Positions 36,301 through 48,400 of a DNA stretch of 64,000 nucleotides are shown here, one piece after another. The stretch is from Branchiostoma floridae (lineage: Eukaryota > Chordata > Leptocardii > Amphioxiformes > Branchiostomatidae): contig NC_049982.1 in NCBI RefSeq assembly GCF_000003815.2, forward strand, positions 6,141,216-6,205,215, read 5' to 3'. Both the position numbers and the translations under genes were made by a program. The notes below the pieces were generated by a model. It did no database searches and was not told the origin of the DNA. It saw only the letters and a program-made list of their open reading frames with translations. The stretch's first letter is position 1. Every line of letters starts with the position of its first letter.

Positions 36301-39300
36301 GGCTTGGGATATTGTTATATGGCTGTCGCCTGAGATGACACGAAGAATTCAAGTAGTAGCCAAAAATGTAACAATTCAGCTCACATGATGATTGTTAGGC
36401 AGGTGAAACCAACTACCCAGTCCCCCTGACCGATCACGTCAGATCGCTCCCGTCACTGATCTTGGAGGCAGTGTGAGGTGGTTTATGTCTGTCGCCAAAT
36501 TCGGTAACAAACGTTACCACCACGATTACGATGGTTGTCACGGTTATATTATCCACGTTTAAGACTAGAAATGACCGTTATTGTGACGCTGTACAGTTTT
36601 TCTGGCTTTCTAAAAGAAACAAGAAAGGGACATTGACTGCCATTTGTATCCCACCTTGCTTGTGCAGAAATAACTGTAACAAACGTTACCATTGTTAAAG
36701 TTTACTGCTATAACAAACGTTACCGGTAACGTTTGTTACCTGCCCTGTAATACATAACCAATGGGTAAGAAAATAATAAGTTGCCATTTTTTGGCTATGG
36801 TTAAAAGAGGAATTTTCTTAACCAAACAGGTAGGTTTCAGCGAAAAATAAGCCTATTCATTTTTCGAACAAAAATTGCCATTTTTTACATTTTAATGAGA
36901 ACGAGTGTATAGTCTTCTTTGCTATGTGCAATCTTTTCCCAGTATTTTCCCACGATACACCCCTTTAATTTGCCAACACCTTATGGCCTAGCTATGTCTC
37001 TCTCTCTAACCTCCAGAGGGCCCACAGCTATACAAGCACTAGTATAGTGTAGGCTCTATGGGGCTAGCCCACCGATGTGTGTTCAACTAGCCTACATATG
37101 TTTTACCGTAAGCAGATCGGAGAAAGTCGCATGTCTCTTCCATCCGTTTTTTTTAGCCCGCGACCTCAGGAATGCAAAGCGAACTGTTTACTCACTTGAC
37201 AATCATTCCTCATCATCTTCACCAAGAATGATAATATGTTCTTGGTGTCATTTATTTGCTTCCACGTCACACTATGTACATGTAGTTGAACAGCAAGTTT
37301 CTATGGTACTGCGTCAGAAATGCCGGTTTTGATATCCTACGTTATGGACAAACGCTTTTCATGATTTTTGCTGATTTTTCCCTGTCTAGGAGTTCTATGC
37401 CACATGTTGTCAAATCTCCTGGCCATCGTTGTCCATGGACAGATCGTGGCAGCGTTCGGCACCACGGAATCTGCATCGTGTGTCAATTCCACAATCAGCA
37501 ACACGAGTACGGCCGTCACTGCGGACCCGGTAAGACAAACATTCCGTTTGTTTGTGTGCTTGTTTGTTACTGTTAGTTTGCGTAACTGGCAAATCACTTA
37601 AGGTAAAATATTAACAATTTTTAGATCAGACTTTTGTTGAATCCACTAAGACTATAGATGACCTTCTCATGTCGATAAAGATATAGAGATAACTTTTTTT
37701 CATGACATTTGTACATGGTACAATGTATGGCAACAACTATTACACAAAGTTCGAAATAGGTGTATAGAATAAGACATAACATCTTAATTAACATAACAAG
37801 AAGGGCTAACACAAGTCTTTGATATAGTGTTACAATCGAGTTGGGCTAATCATGAGTTTCAGTATTCTTTCTAATAGCAAAGCAGTCGTTGATATATTTG
37901 CCTATCTTTGCATTATGCGAGTTGTGGCATCTAAAGATATATACAAATCTGCCTGTAGCTTCGAGTCTCCTGAAATCTGCTGTACTGGATTCAAGAAATG
38001 TGAATAGCTCATTACGTAAAATAGCGTATCTAGAAATGTGGTGGTTTCTCCATGGTTCTCGATGTCTGGATTTCCTCAGATCCTCACCTTCATGTCCCAT
38101 CCGAGACAGGAACTTCTCTAGCAGACATCATAAACGTCAAAAGGCAAAAGGCGTCCGTTTGATAAATCTATCCATGTGTGTATGTATTTTGAAGCAGAGG
38201 TTAAACTCGCAGCTCTTTTTGGCCCTTTGTTTTAAGATAACAGAAACGCATGCGCAGATGCATTTGTATATAATCAAGTGCATCGAAGAAATCCATCCTT
38301 ATCAGTTAGTGAGAAAATCAAACACAGTTTTACCCAAAATTTTTTTAGCAGAAACATTTCTTTTCCTTTTCAGGAGACTGGTTACCTCGTATCAGCTGGA
38401 ACTACCGCCGCCATCATCACTATCGCTGTTTGTGCAACAGTCTTCGGAGTCAAGGAGTACACAGGTCATTTACATCCTTCTATTAACTGCACAATTACTG
38501 ACATACATTGAGGCATGAGCAAGTTGAAGAATGATAAGCCGCCAATGAACGTTATTACCGACGAATGATCAGATCAGTTCTTTTTTGTTCTATTTATGCT
38601 ATGATAATATGATGTCTCTGTCCACAGTGAAACAGTAAAATAAGATGTATGTTGTAATTACTACAGGGAGCACGGTCACCGATGACGACACCTCACGAGG
38701 AACTCTGCTGAAGGACATCTGGGAAGTTTGTACTTTCCGACCGTTCGCTGACCTGGTGGGCGTGGGGATGCTGTCAATCTTTGGCACCATTGTAAGTTGT
38801 AGTTCCTTCTCGGGAAAAACTGTCAACAATATGCTCCAATGTGAAAACTGCAGGGGAGGAAAGGATAATTATCACCTATGAGCATCGAAACGACATTGGA
38901 AGGACCTCGTCTCTTACATTGAACAAGAAATGATCTACAAGGTTAGGACTCATCAATGATATTTCGGTAGCCTCAATGGTCTTTTTATGATTCTCAGAGC
39001 CTTACAGCCAGTTATATCTAACAGAAATCTTAATACATTCTCAATAGGCACAGTAGACGCTCCTCAGGCACTCTAAAGAAATGTCTCAACCACGTGATTC
39101 TACAACCGGCTACAATCCATTCAGTGTTCACTGTCTTTGTTTGATGGAACACATTATAGCTGGAAATATGATGACTTAAAACAAAGCTTTCGGTTCTCAA
39201 CTCACTCCCTGCCACGTTCCATTGCCATCAAGTCTCGCTGAAACAGCGAGTCGTCACCTAATACCGTCTCTCTCTCCTCACCACAGCTGCAGCAATGGTC

Positions 39301-42300
39301 CATTGCACTTGCAATTCAATACGCCTATGGACTTGAAGATCAACTGCAGAACCTGCTCCTCGCTCTTTTGGTAATGGCACTTTTTTTCCAAACTTCGGTT
39401 ACATCAAGTATGCTTCATCCATGGCAACTTGGTCAGCAGACTACCTATGTATGGTCAAATTGTATAGTTGTATGTTGACTGTAATTTTATTGCAACATTA
39501 TGTATCTTCTCCTTTCCTGAGAGAGTAGCTGGCAGTAGATAGCTAATTAAAGTGACTTGAAACCTCAACAGACACCAAGCTAGCCCTGTAGTCAATGGGT
39601 CGTTCCTCAGTATATGATCATGAGCACACTGTGCCCGCATAGGAATATCCAAATTCACTTGTTGCAGGGGCCGCAATGCCAGTAACAATCGTATTGACAA
39701 GGATATGCGATCCTTCCTTTTGCTTTCTTCTACATCTAGGTAGCAAGTGTCTTATCCGTCCCCGTCGCTGCCCTACTACTGAACCGTTTTGGGAAGAAGC
39801 TAGTCTTAGCAGGATATGCCTTGGTAAGTAACGCTCTTTTATCAACACAAAGCTTTATCGACTTTGATCGTATGAAGGTTCATCTGTGGCGGTAATCGAC
39901 ATAGTAAAATTGTGTGCTACATCCGTACACAAGGTAAAGCTCTTACACTTAGCAACAAGCAACAAGTTGATTTGACCCGACGCCTACGTCACCTGACCTG
40001 AACGGAGGTGTGGCGTCACCAACGGGTCATAGGTGCCCAGTAGTCTGTATCGGCCCCAGACATCTGCAACCTAAGAAGTCTCCCAGGACATCCACCTCCA
40101 GTCCTCTGGACATCGTGAGTTTGAAGTCAGGAAACTGAACAGCATTATTTCCTGTGAGAAATAAAAGATATCTATATGAGGGGCTCTTCGACCATCCCTC
40201 AACATAGACGGGGGTCGGTACCGACTGCTGGGCATATTTGCTACTATGTTGACTTGTTGGGTCACCTCGTTCAAACCGCACACAGGAACCGTTCATTCAC
40301 GTTACAGTTCTATGAAAAGAATGGACATTGCTATTTACATGCCATTGCCTTTGCAATCTTTCTGGATCCATGAACAGAAAAAGGGCCCAATGTCCAAAGA
40401 TTGTACGTGTATGTGCGCATTACTTCAACTATGATAGCGTCAAATCGACCATGGGGGTTAGGCATCAAGGTAATAAGACAAACTGTTTAAGCAACTGGTT
40501 AGGCATCAAGGTAATAAGACAAACTGTTTAAGCAACTGGTTAGGCATCAAGGTAATAAGACAAACTGTTTAAGCAACTGGATAGAAATCCGGCCAGGCGT
40601 TTCAGACAGCATTTGTTATCTTTCGTCAGTTACTAATAAAGTAGTCTCTGGAGTTAACGTTACCCGGTTTTCCAGAGCTTTGGGCTAAAAACCTGGTAAC
40701 TGGCAGACTGATGATATAGTATGTATAGATATTATGTAGTTCTCATGCCCGCTTCAAATGGTTGCTAATAAAAGGAATATGCAGCAAAGTTGTGTTGGAA
40801 TCAAATGTACTATTTTCCATCTTTACAGTTAATGATGGGAGTTTCGGTGGGCCTGATGTATGTTCCAACAAGGCGACTGGATGTTTTTCTCCCAGTGGTC
40901 TGTCTCGGCGGTGCTGGAATTACTGGCCCAAACTACATACCATGGTGCTGTAGAAATGTTTCATTATTATATCTTTTCTATTATGCAAAAGTTACTGAAG
41001 GGTTAATGACCCGCCCCGAGGTGTATATGGTGTGATAGTGCCTGGCCCCTTGCTATAACTACCGAATGAGGTGGTTATAGCAAAGGACCAGGCGTTATCA
41101 CACCATATACACTGAGGAACAGGCGGGTCATTAACGTTATTGTCATAAAGCCTACATAAACTTGCAAACTCCTGTATGACACAAAGATCCCTTGGTACTA
41201 TACGTGTGAATTTCTTTGTAGAATTTCTAGAAATTCACATTTGTTCTTTGGGAGATTACATATTGCATTTTGAATCCAAAATTTCCACAGAAAATATTCG
41301 AAACATTGCCGTCTTGGCATGCCAAGCCTTTTCAAAATTCTACTGTACTGTATTCATGATCATTCATCCCTCCGGGGTCTGATCTTTCCTCCCTGCTCTG
41401 TGCTATTCATGTACCTCTCATTCTGATTGGTCCTGTGTGTATCGCTCCTTCTGATTGGTCAGAATGTGATGCAAATCTACAACATATATCGATTCAAATT
41501 CTGACCAATCAGAAGGAGCGATACACATCGGGCTGGCCGGAGTCTGTGTGCTACGGCGTCATAACCAACATGGAAGGGGCCTTCTGATTGGTCCGCGGCG
41601 CCTGGCTATATGATAATATAGACTATAACGTTAAACTAAGTGGCAATATGGACCGTTCCCGTAGAACGCCATATCGAACAAACAGAACTCCCTGTTCTAT
41701 TCCGAATCCAGTCGTTCTTTCAATCATCATTGCCTCTCTATTCCCCAGGACTATGGTGACTGACGTGGCGGATGACTTCAAGATTCAGAAAGGGAAGAGG
41801 CGGGACATGCTGGTCCAGACGTTATACCAGACCCTGTATATAGCCGCCGTACTGCTCGCTTCAGTCACCTCCATAGTGGCTTTGGAGTAAGGAAATGTTT
41901 TCTGAAGATGTAACGGAAGGTGCCGCAACTTCGGCATACCCGCAACTTCGGCATAATTTTTAATTGTCTCATTATGCAGAAGTGAGGCATGTTTGTTTTC
42001 ATCAACAGTGCTGAATAAAATCGCAAGAACCCAAGTTATTGCACAGAGCTGTCGTCTGGATGAAACACGGTTTTGTGTACAATAACCGTTTTTTGCGTAA
42101 CCAACGAATTTGAGCATTTAAAATGGCTACGTTCGAAGCAAGGTCACCTTCCGTTATACATGAAAGAGAGACAAAGAACTGAACAAAACTGATAGAGGGA
42201 AAAGAAAGTATCTTGATGATAGCACATAAACTATCTGCAATAGGATATTGTTTTCAAAATACCAGAACTATAAACAATCAACAATTAGAAAGGATAGGGC

Positions 42301-44350
42301 CTACAGTACACATTGATGTATTGAAAGCACTTTTGCAGCAGTACTCTAATGTTTTTCAGTAACAGATTTGATTAACAACGCTTTTGTGTAAGTGGCCAAT
42401 TAGACCTTGTGCAAGGCTTAGCGAAGACGTCTTGGAGCGCCGGCATTACTTTTGGGAGGGGGTGGGAGGCGCTCCAAGAAGTCTGCGAAGAAGGGTAGGC
42501 CTGGCTATCAGTAGAGGACAAGGTTTGCCTGCAAACGCCAATGCTAGAAGTTGTTGCAATGTTTTATGTCTGTCCCCTCCTCTCCAAATTTTACAGGTTG
42601 CTGGAGAAATAATTGAAATTGGCTAAGTAGGCGGAATAACATGCCTGAGGAGTACAGCTCTCAATCGTAATCCCCCTGGATTAACTAATAAATCCTAATA
42701 ACTAATAACTCCTCTGGTAACATGTTCGGCAACATGTTGGGCCTGGTGGAGACTACTGTGATTGGTGGCTGGTTGAAAATTGTACACGTTTCTTGCCGTC
42801 TCCTACAGGATCGGCGGTTACCGGACCGGTTCCTGCACCCAGCCGGACTCCGTCGCCTTCACCACCCGCCTGCTGATGTCCTTTATCCCGGCAGGGGCGT
42901 ACCTCCTCAGCCTGGTCTTCCTCTGGCGCTACCAGCTCACAGGCGACAGACTCGCGGCGAACAAGGCTGTGCTAGAGGAACGAAGGTACAAAGTCTTGAG
43001 ACATTTACATATGAGAAATGAAGATAATTATTATTATCTCATAATTAAAAATGAATGACAATGAAGTGTATTGCATATTCATGCCCCATTAGGGCTAAAT
43101 GCAGTAAGTTACTTACAGAGAAAATCATAATCTATGCTATATCCTGCTTATATCTACGCTTTACTACTCTCCAAGCAGAGGTTAGGCTCCGGCTGTTTTT
43201 TTAACCGGTTTTTTTAGTCGTTTTTATCGGGCTTTCTATTTTGTATTGTATCTTGCTGTGTCAAAACCTAANNNNNNNNNNNNNNNNNNNNNNNNNNNNN
43301 NNNNNNNNNNNNNNNNNNNNNNNNNNNNNNNNNNNNNNNNNNNNNNNNNNNNNNNNNNNNNNNNNNNNNNNNNNNNNNNNNNNNNNNNNNNNNNNNNNNN
43401 NNNNNNNNNNNNNNNNNNNNNNNNNNNNNNNNNNNNNNNNNNNNNNNNNNNNNNNNNNNNNNNNNNNNNNNNNNNNNNNNNNNNNNNNNNNNNNNNNNNN
43501 NNNNNNNNNNNNNNNNNNNNNNNNNNNNNNNNNNNNNNNNNNNNNNNNNNNNNNNNNNNNNNNNNNNNNNNNNNNNNNNNNNNNNNNNNNNNNNNNNNNN
43601 NNNNNNNNNNNNNNNNNNNNNNNNNNNNNNNNNNNNNNNNNNNNNNNNNNNNNNNGGGAGGGGGGCGGGCAAAACGCCGCAAGACAGCGGGAAGAGAAAA
43701 AGAGAAGGGCGAGCGGAGAGGCGCGCCAGACGGAACGGGAGGCAGGCCCGGGGGACGAGGCGCGCCGCGCGCCGGGCAAGAGGCGGGCGGGGGCCCAGGA
43801 AGCGGGGGGGCGAGGCCAGGGGGGGCGCGCGACCACGGGCGCGCGGGCGCGACGCGCGACCCCGAATACCGGGCACACAACAGGAAAGCCCCGCATCAAA
43901 ACGGACCAAAAAGGAGTCGAAAAAACAGCCCGGAGCCTAACCTCTGCTTGGAGAGTACGCTTTACATGCTTCTTCCAATGAAGCAAGTCTTTAACTTGTG
44001 GGGTTAGACTTCAAAGTGGCGGTCCCGTGTTCGAGGAGGTGCCTCTGGCTGTGCTAATACAAGCAGGGCAACTAGCAGCAACTTTAATTTGTAAATTGTT
44101 TCATGATGAAAACCATTTAAGAAGAAGGCATTTCGTCTTCTGGACAAGGACACAAACATCAAAACATGCTGACCTGCTTTATGTGACGTTTTCCCCCAGG
44201 ACCCAGCAGTCTGCAGACAGCGGTAACACCGACAAGGCGGCACCACAGCCGTCTCTGGCCATGAAGTCACATGACTTACCGGACACACGCGGACCGGTGC
44301 AGCTGACTTACTTCGGGCCTTACGGTTCCTTCCGGTTTAAACTCCCTTAG
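33369..44350 (+). CDS. MFSD2-like MFS transporter, copy B
   Basis: Same family and gene plan as copy A. Exons: 33369-33500, 33906-34030, 35587-35713, 36008-36086, 37390-37529, 38374-38464, 38667-38791, 39287-39370, 39740-39823, 40829-40944, 41749-41886, 42809-42985, 44200-44350; 522 residues, stop TAG. The start follows CTACAAA, as in copy A, and gives [14 protein letters not shown]. Helix 2 reads [15 protein letters not shown]. The helix 5-6 loop has SASCVNSTISNTS (two glycosylation sequons). The loop before helix 12 has GSCTQPDS. The tail ends [12 protein letters not shown]. Exon 10 is one codon longer than in copy A, as in copy C. Introns carry LINE fragments, palindromes and an element with assembly gap 2. 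No frameshift or stop interrupts the frame, so it looks functional. Substrate unknown. Confidence 0.9.
34125..34520 (-). mobile_element. LINE 3' fragment (ORF2 C-terminus)
   Basis: On the minus strand the translation gives LRISDHPLQIEAGRY, then RLCMFCNKNYRRIENE, then VHFLLECSQYKDIR. This is the Cys/His-containing C-terminal signature of many animal non-LTR retrotransposons. The 3' end reads TGCAATAAACTTCAT. The reverse-transcriptase part is missing. It lies in intron 2 of copy B. Confidence 0.75.
36503..36740. repeat. Cluster of GGTAACAAACGTTACC motifs
   Basis: The 14-16 bp motif (G)GTAACAAACGTTACC occurs at 36503-36518 and 36676-36690. At 36711-36740 it occurs as a back-to-back pair forming a perfect palindrome centred on ACCGGT. 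Location: intron 4 of copy B. Confidence 0.6.
37620..38100 (-). mobile_element. LINE 3' fragment in copy B intron 5
   Basis: The minus-strand frame at 37846-38100 contains LFTFLESSTADFRRLEATG then FVYIFRCHNSHNAKIGKYI. This pattern resembles the extreme C-terminus of animal LINE polyproteins, and AT-rich 3' UTR-like sequence follows it. The corresponding intron of copy C is much shorter and lacks this frame. Confidence 0.5.
40457..40579. repeat. 41-bp tandem repeat, three copies
   Basis: Units start at 40457, 40498 and 40539 (GTTAGGCATCAAGGTAATAA...). They are identical or nearly so and sit at the edge of a dispersed repeat (CAAGCAACTGG ... TTTCAGACAGCAT) that also occurs near 6160-6290, 10060-10180 and 35430-35530. 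Confidence 0.85.
41002..41135. mobile_element. Palindromic MITE in copy B intron 10
   Basis: Arms of ~55 bp (GTTAATGACCCGCC at 41002, complement ending 41135; GTGTATATGGTGTGATA and its complement) surround a ~15-nt loop. No coding capacity. Confidence 0.75.
41436..41527. repeat. Inverted repeat with CCAAT boxes
   Basis: The 30-bp arms at 41436-41465 and 41498-41527 are perfect reverse complements, each including CTGATTGGTCAGAAT or its complement. Two more CTGATTGG motifs lie nearby (41422, 41582). Confidence 0.75.
41911..42156. mobile_element. Short TIR element in copy B intron 11
   Basis: TAACGGAAGGTG (41911-41922) and CACCTTCCGTTA (42145-42156) bound 246 bp. The homologous introns of A and C run through this point without it, so it is a copy B-specific insertion. 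Confidence 0.7.
43165..43957. mobile_element. TACTCTCC-type TIR element with assembly gap 2
   Basis: Termini TACTCTCCAAGCAGAGGTTA (43165) and the complement ending at 43957 are flanked by a perfect 8-bp target duplication CGCTTTAC (43157-43164, 43958-43965). The N run 43272-43655 sits between the arms. The right side of the gap (43656-~43900) is extremely GC-rich and looks like corrupted sequence. It inserted into LINE-tail sequence (43050-43140) in intron 12 of copy B. Confidence 0.85.
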
Positions 44351-45490
44351 CCATTTCCTCTGTTTCATTGGCCTACTGTTATTGGAAAGAATTCACACCG
44401 TTCAAGTGGAAATGAATCCAGAATATTAGTCGTTTTGCCGTTAATTTATTTACATATTTCTTTTTTTTTTTTGGTTCTCTGTCAAGGCCTACGTCACATT
44501 TCCAATCCGGGCAGCTTTCGGGAACGAAAAGTATGGTATAAACTATAAAAGACACCAAGCTACATACGACGTAAAGAGGATAGTCGTGTGCATTGTTTGT
44601 ATTAATAATATAACTGTTTGTTTGCTGCTACAAGAAGTAAGACAGTTCTTGGCACCTCCTCCCATTAATGTAACTTAGTATAGTCCAACATGAATATTGA
44701 ATATGGTGTTCTCTCTACGAAAGGGCATTTAAAGTAATACGACGTCTTTACTACAGGACACACGGTCTCTGTATGTATGTCTAGTACCATGATACTAGAA
44801 TAAAGGCTTAGCAGCCTCTAACGTTACGTCTATAGTTTCTGCATGAATCCATTGAAAAGCGTCAACATTTAGTCTCCAAGCAGACCCTACGGTGCCTTAG
44901 AAATAGTATCAAAGCTGGCCAGGGACTTGGTATACCGGCACTANNNNNNNNNNNNNNNNNNNNNNNNNNNNNNNNNNNNNNNNNNNNNNNNNNNNNNNNN
45001 NNNNNNNNNNNNNNNNNNNNNNNNNNNNNNNNNNNNNNNNNNNTATACCGGCACCGGTGCCCGTTTGTCTACCTTAGCCGGCTATCTCCCTTTGGCCGGC
45101 TATACTCCTTTGCCAGCTTTGATACTATTTCTAAGGCACCGTAGGGTCTGGCTTGGAGACTAGTCGGGTATGGTTTTGCAATAAAGTTATATCACATATA
45201 CATACATTTTTGAAAAAGCCTTTCCTAAGGACTGCAGACCTTACCTGACAAAAGAGCAGTATTAAAGCTAAAAGTAGTAGACCACAGTCGCGAAGTGGAA
45301 ACTGTGATGGAAAGATTTTATCTAGAATACGACACCGAGGTGCCAGCCCGATCGCCGGAGGGTAATCCAAAAACAAAATATTCAATCTATTCTTTTGGTG
45401 TGGCATGAAGTAAAACTAGTTATGTAAGTAGGCCCACTAGGACGTAACGTTACACCGATGACAACAATGAGGCATCTTCACTCTGTCAAA
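44351..45490. other. Spacer between copies B and C
   Basis: Holds the conserved 3' flank of the transporter genes, a TIR element with assembly gap 3, and the upstream region of copy C. The last ~260 bp match the region before copy B (CCAAAAACAA, TGGTGTGGCATGAA) and the end of the window. No gene recognised. Confidence 0.6.
44872..45160. mobile_element. TA-flanked TIR element with assembly gap 3
   Basis: Long TIRs begin GTCTCCAAGCAGACCC.TACGGTGCC and include TAGAAATAGTATCAAAGC; the right arm ends GGAGAC at 45160. TA flanks both ends (44870-44871, 45161-45162), as for Tc1/mariner-type MITEs. The N run 44944-45043 (exactly 100) lies between the arms. Degenerate relatives occur near 16.6 and 17.6 kb. 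Confidence 0.8.
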
Positions 45491-48400
45491 ATGGCGGGGG
45501 TCCGTTTGGAGCCGCTGTCCACCCGTGAGAAGCTGTGTTACGCGGTGGGGGAGTTCTCTGGCGTCATGACGTACGACATCATCTCCATGTACGCCAACAT
45601 CTTCCTCCTGGAAGTAGTGAAGGTATCTGAGAAGTTGTTCTCTTTTCGCTCCCTTAAAAAACTTACATCTGTAGACATACCTGTATTTCTTTGGGCGCCC
45701 TTGTGTTATATCAGCATCACCTGTTTTGACCCACTGTACGTCAGTCTTTGCAACTTCTAATATTTCCGAATTCCTAAATCCTCATTAATACATTTTTCAT
45801 GCTGTCCATCGTGATTATAGAGTATTGTCCTTTCTCAACGGCAGCAGCTGTCCTGATACGGACATTGTTTGAACAGTCCGTGACAATTTACACCACCTCA
45901 GGTATATTTATTTATTTATTGGTTTGGCTGCACCGAACACACAGCCAGGGCTGCCCAACTAGCCTATGGCTATTACAAAGGGCTAGCCCTGCTGACAAAC
46001 ACATAAACAATACATATTAAAAAAGAACATTTATATATACATGGTGTAGGATAACTTACATATCATCTAAAATGGAGTATATAACATCATATCATGGACA
46101 ACAATATTTGCAATGAGAGGTCAGGGTCTGTATACACGTGTATGACACCATGCGTAAGGGTCGCCTAGACATTCCCACAGACACCTCAGGTATAAGCCTG
46201 TTTTCTTGCCGGGGTTTTATTCCTACGACCTGTAATCCTAGAATATGTTACAGGGTTCCGACAATGCAACAGACGTACACGTAAATGCATAGAGAGGTAC
46301 ATAGTAATATATGTATTACAAGTCACTACGTACAAATTCGTAGTGACTTGTGTCCAGAACGTGAACTATTCGTTCGTCAGTGACCAACGTGGCAGTGATT
46401 TTCTTTCGTCAGTGTCTTTCCCCCTTTGGAAGTAATTCAACAATATTGTAATACTGTTGAAAATACTGAAAGAGTGACATAACACACTGTTCGGTGTGGT
46501 AACATACGTAGCAGCACCTATCCTAACATTCTGTTGTTGTTGTTGTTGCTCAGCTGACTCCCCTCGCGGCAACTGCGGTAATTTTCGGAAGCCGAGTTTG
46601 GGACGTCCTGGCGTACCCTCTCCTCATCCCGGTCCTGAACGCGTCCAAGCCGAACAAGTGGGGCAAGCATAAAAGCTGGTACGTGTTTACAGTTTATGTA
46701 TCCATTTCAGCTATATAAACAAATTATATAACACAGGGTATATCATGTTCGCTACGCTCTATTTCGCCCTGCTATACACACTGATAATGATGCAGTGCCA
46801 AACGGGATTACAAAACGGAGCTACACATTGATTTAAGTACCTGATGAAACTATTCAGGGACGTTGTTTTTAGATTTGACATCTGAAATATTACACTACCC
46901 TTAAAACCATGGGCGTCGTAAGGGGCTAACAGGGTGTCTCGTATCAATTCAAAATCCCACAATGACAGCGCTTGTTGGCAGAAGGGAAAGCATTGTTTTT
47001 TGCTCAATTCCTTCTTATTCTTCTCTAAACAAATAACGGAATCTAGCTTTAAAGCACTTGGGGCGGCATGATAGGAACAAGTATTAATGGGAAATCTGAG
47101 TAAGCACGAACTGCATTAAACGTTAAATCGAAGTTTTCTATTGCTTGCTCAAAAGAAGAAAAAAATTGTGAAAACAAAAATAGCGGTCTCTGAAAAAACT
47201 GACCATGCTGTTAAAATGTGTTTGGACTTTGCACTGGAATCACGGGAAGATTCGATGCGTATACTTCGAGGATCACGTGCGGTGTGCTGAGGTAGCCTTA
47301 TCATGATCAGTTTCTCGACAAATGCGGGGCGTTTATATTTGTGGCATTTCTTGTTGCGATTACGATAACCAGCCTTTTTGTGTAAAACAAAGTATCTACC
47401 ATCTGTGGTAATCAATTTTGACTTGTACTGGAATGCAACAAGTGGCGTAACCAGCGCCAATGCCTGGCATCGGTAGAAACTTACGCTCGCTCGGTTGCTA
47501 ATCTAATTTGGGCTCTACCCTTTATTAGGATGGCCGCATCCACGCTAATCGTCATCCCCTCCTACGTGCTGGGGTGGTACGTCCCGGGTATTGACAGCGG
47601 AGGGAAAGTCGCCTGGTACCTGGTCTTCTACAGCGTGTATTTGGTGTCCCAGACGGTGAGGCAGACCTGATTTGACTCATTACCTCCATGAAATTTCATG
47701 GAATGGAGGTTATATTTTCTGTTATGTGTCTCTGTCTGTGTAGATGATTACTCAAGAACGGCTGGATGGATTGGTTTCATACTTGTTGTGTTGGTGCGGT
47801 GTGATGAAAGCTCGAATCGATGAGATCTTGGGAGCCGTATCTGTAGTTATAATCGATGTAATAATATAAGAAATCACCCCTATATTTGAGATATATTGGT
47901 ACAGGCATCGTGCTGTATGTGTTTGTTAATGGGCTTAGCTGCAAACAGATAGTGAGGTGACAGCTGTTTGGGGAACCCCCAGTAGTTTTATTTATGTCTG
48001 CTTAGGACTGTTTGAAATATTTGTAACAGTTGGCACAGTAGTTACCTCCATGAAATGTCATGGAGGTTATATTTTCTGTTATGTGTCTCTGTCTGTGTAC
48101 AAGATTCCTCAAGAACGGCTGGATGGATTGGTTTCATACTTGTTGTGTTGGTGGGCTGTTATGAAAGCTCGAATCGATGTGATTTTGGGCGCCGTATCTG
48201 TCGTTATAATCGATGTAATAATATCAGAAATCCCCCATATATCTGCGATATATTGGAACAGGATATTGGAATTGGATATATCGTGCTTTAAGTGTTTGTT
48301 AATGGGCTTAGCGCCAATCAGATAGTGAGGTGATTTGTATGACAGCTGTTTGGGGAACCCCGAGTTTTTTTAATATGATAATTAGTTTTATTTATGTCTG

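Noticed and set aside
40457-40579. CRISPR-like array
   Set aside because: Three head-to-tail 41-bp units with no spacers; an ordinary tandem repeat in a eukaryotic intron.
43236-44007. Open frames of more than 200 codons around assembly gap 2
   Set aside because: Most of their length is N, and the rest is the suspect GC-rich gap edge.
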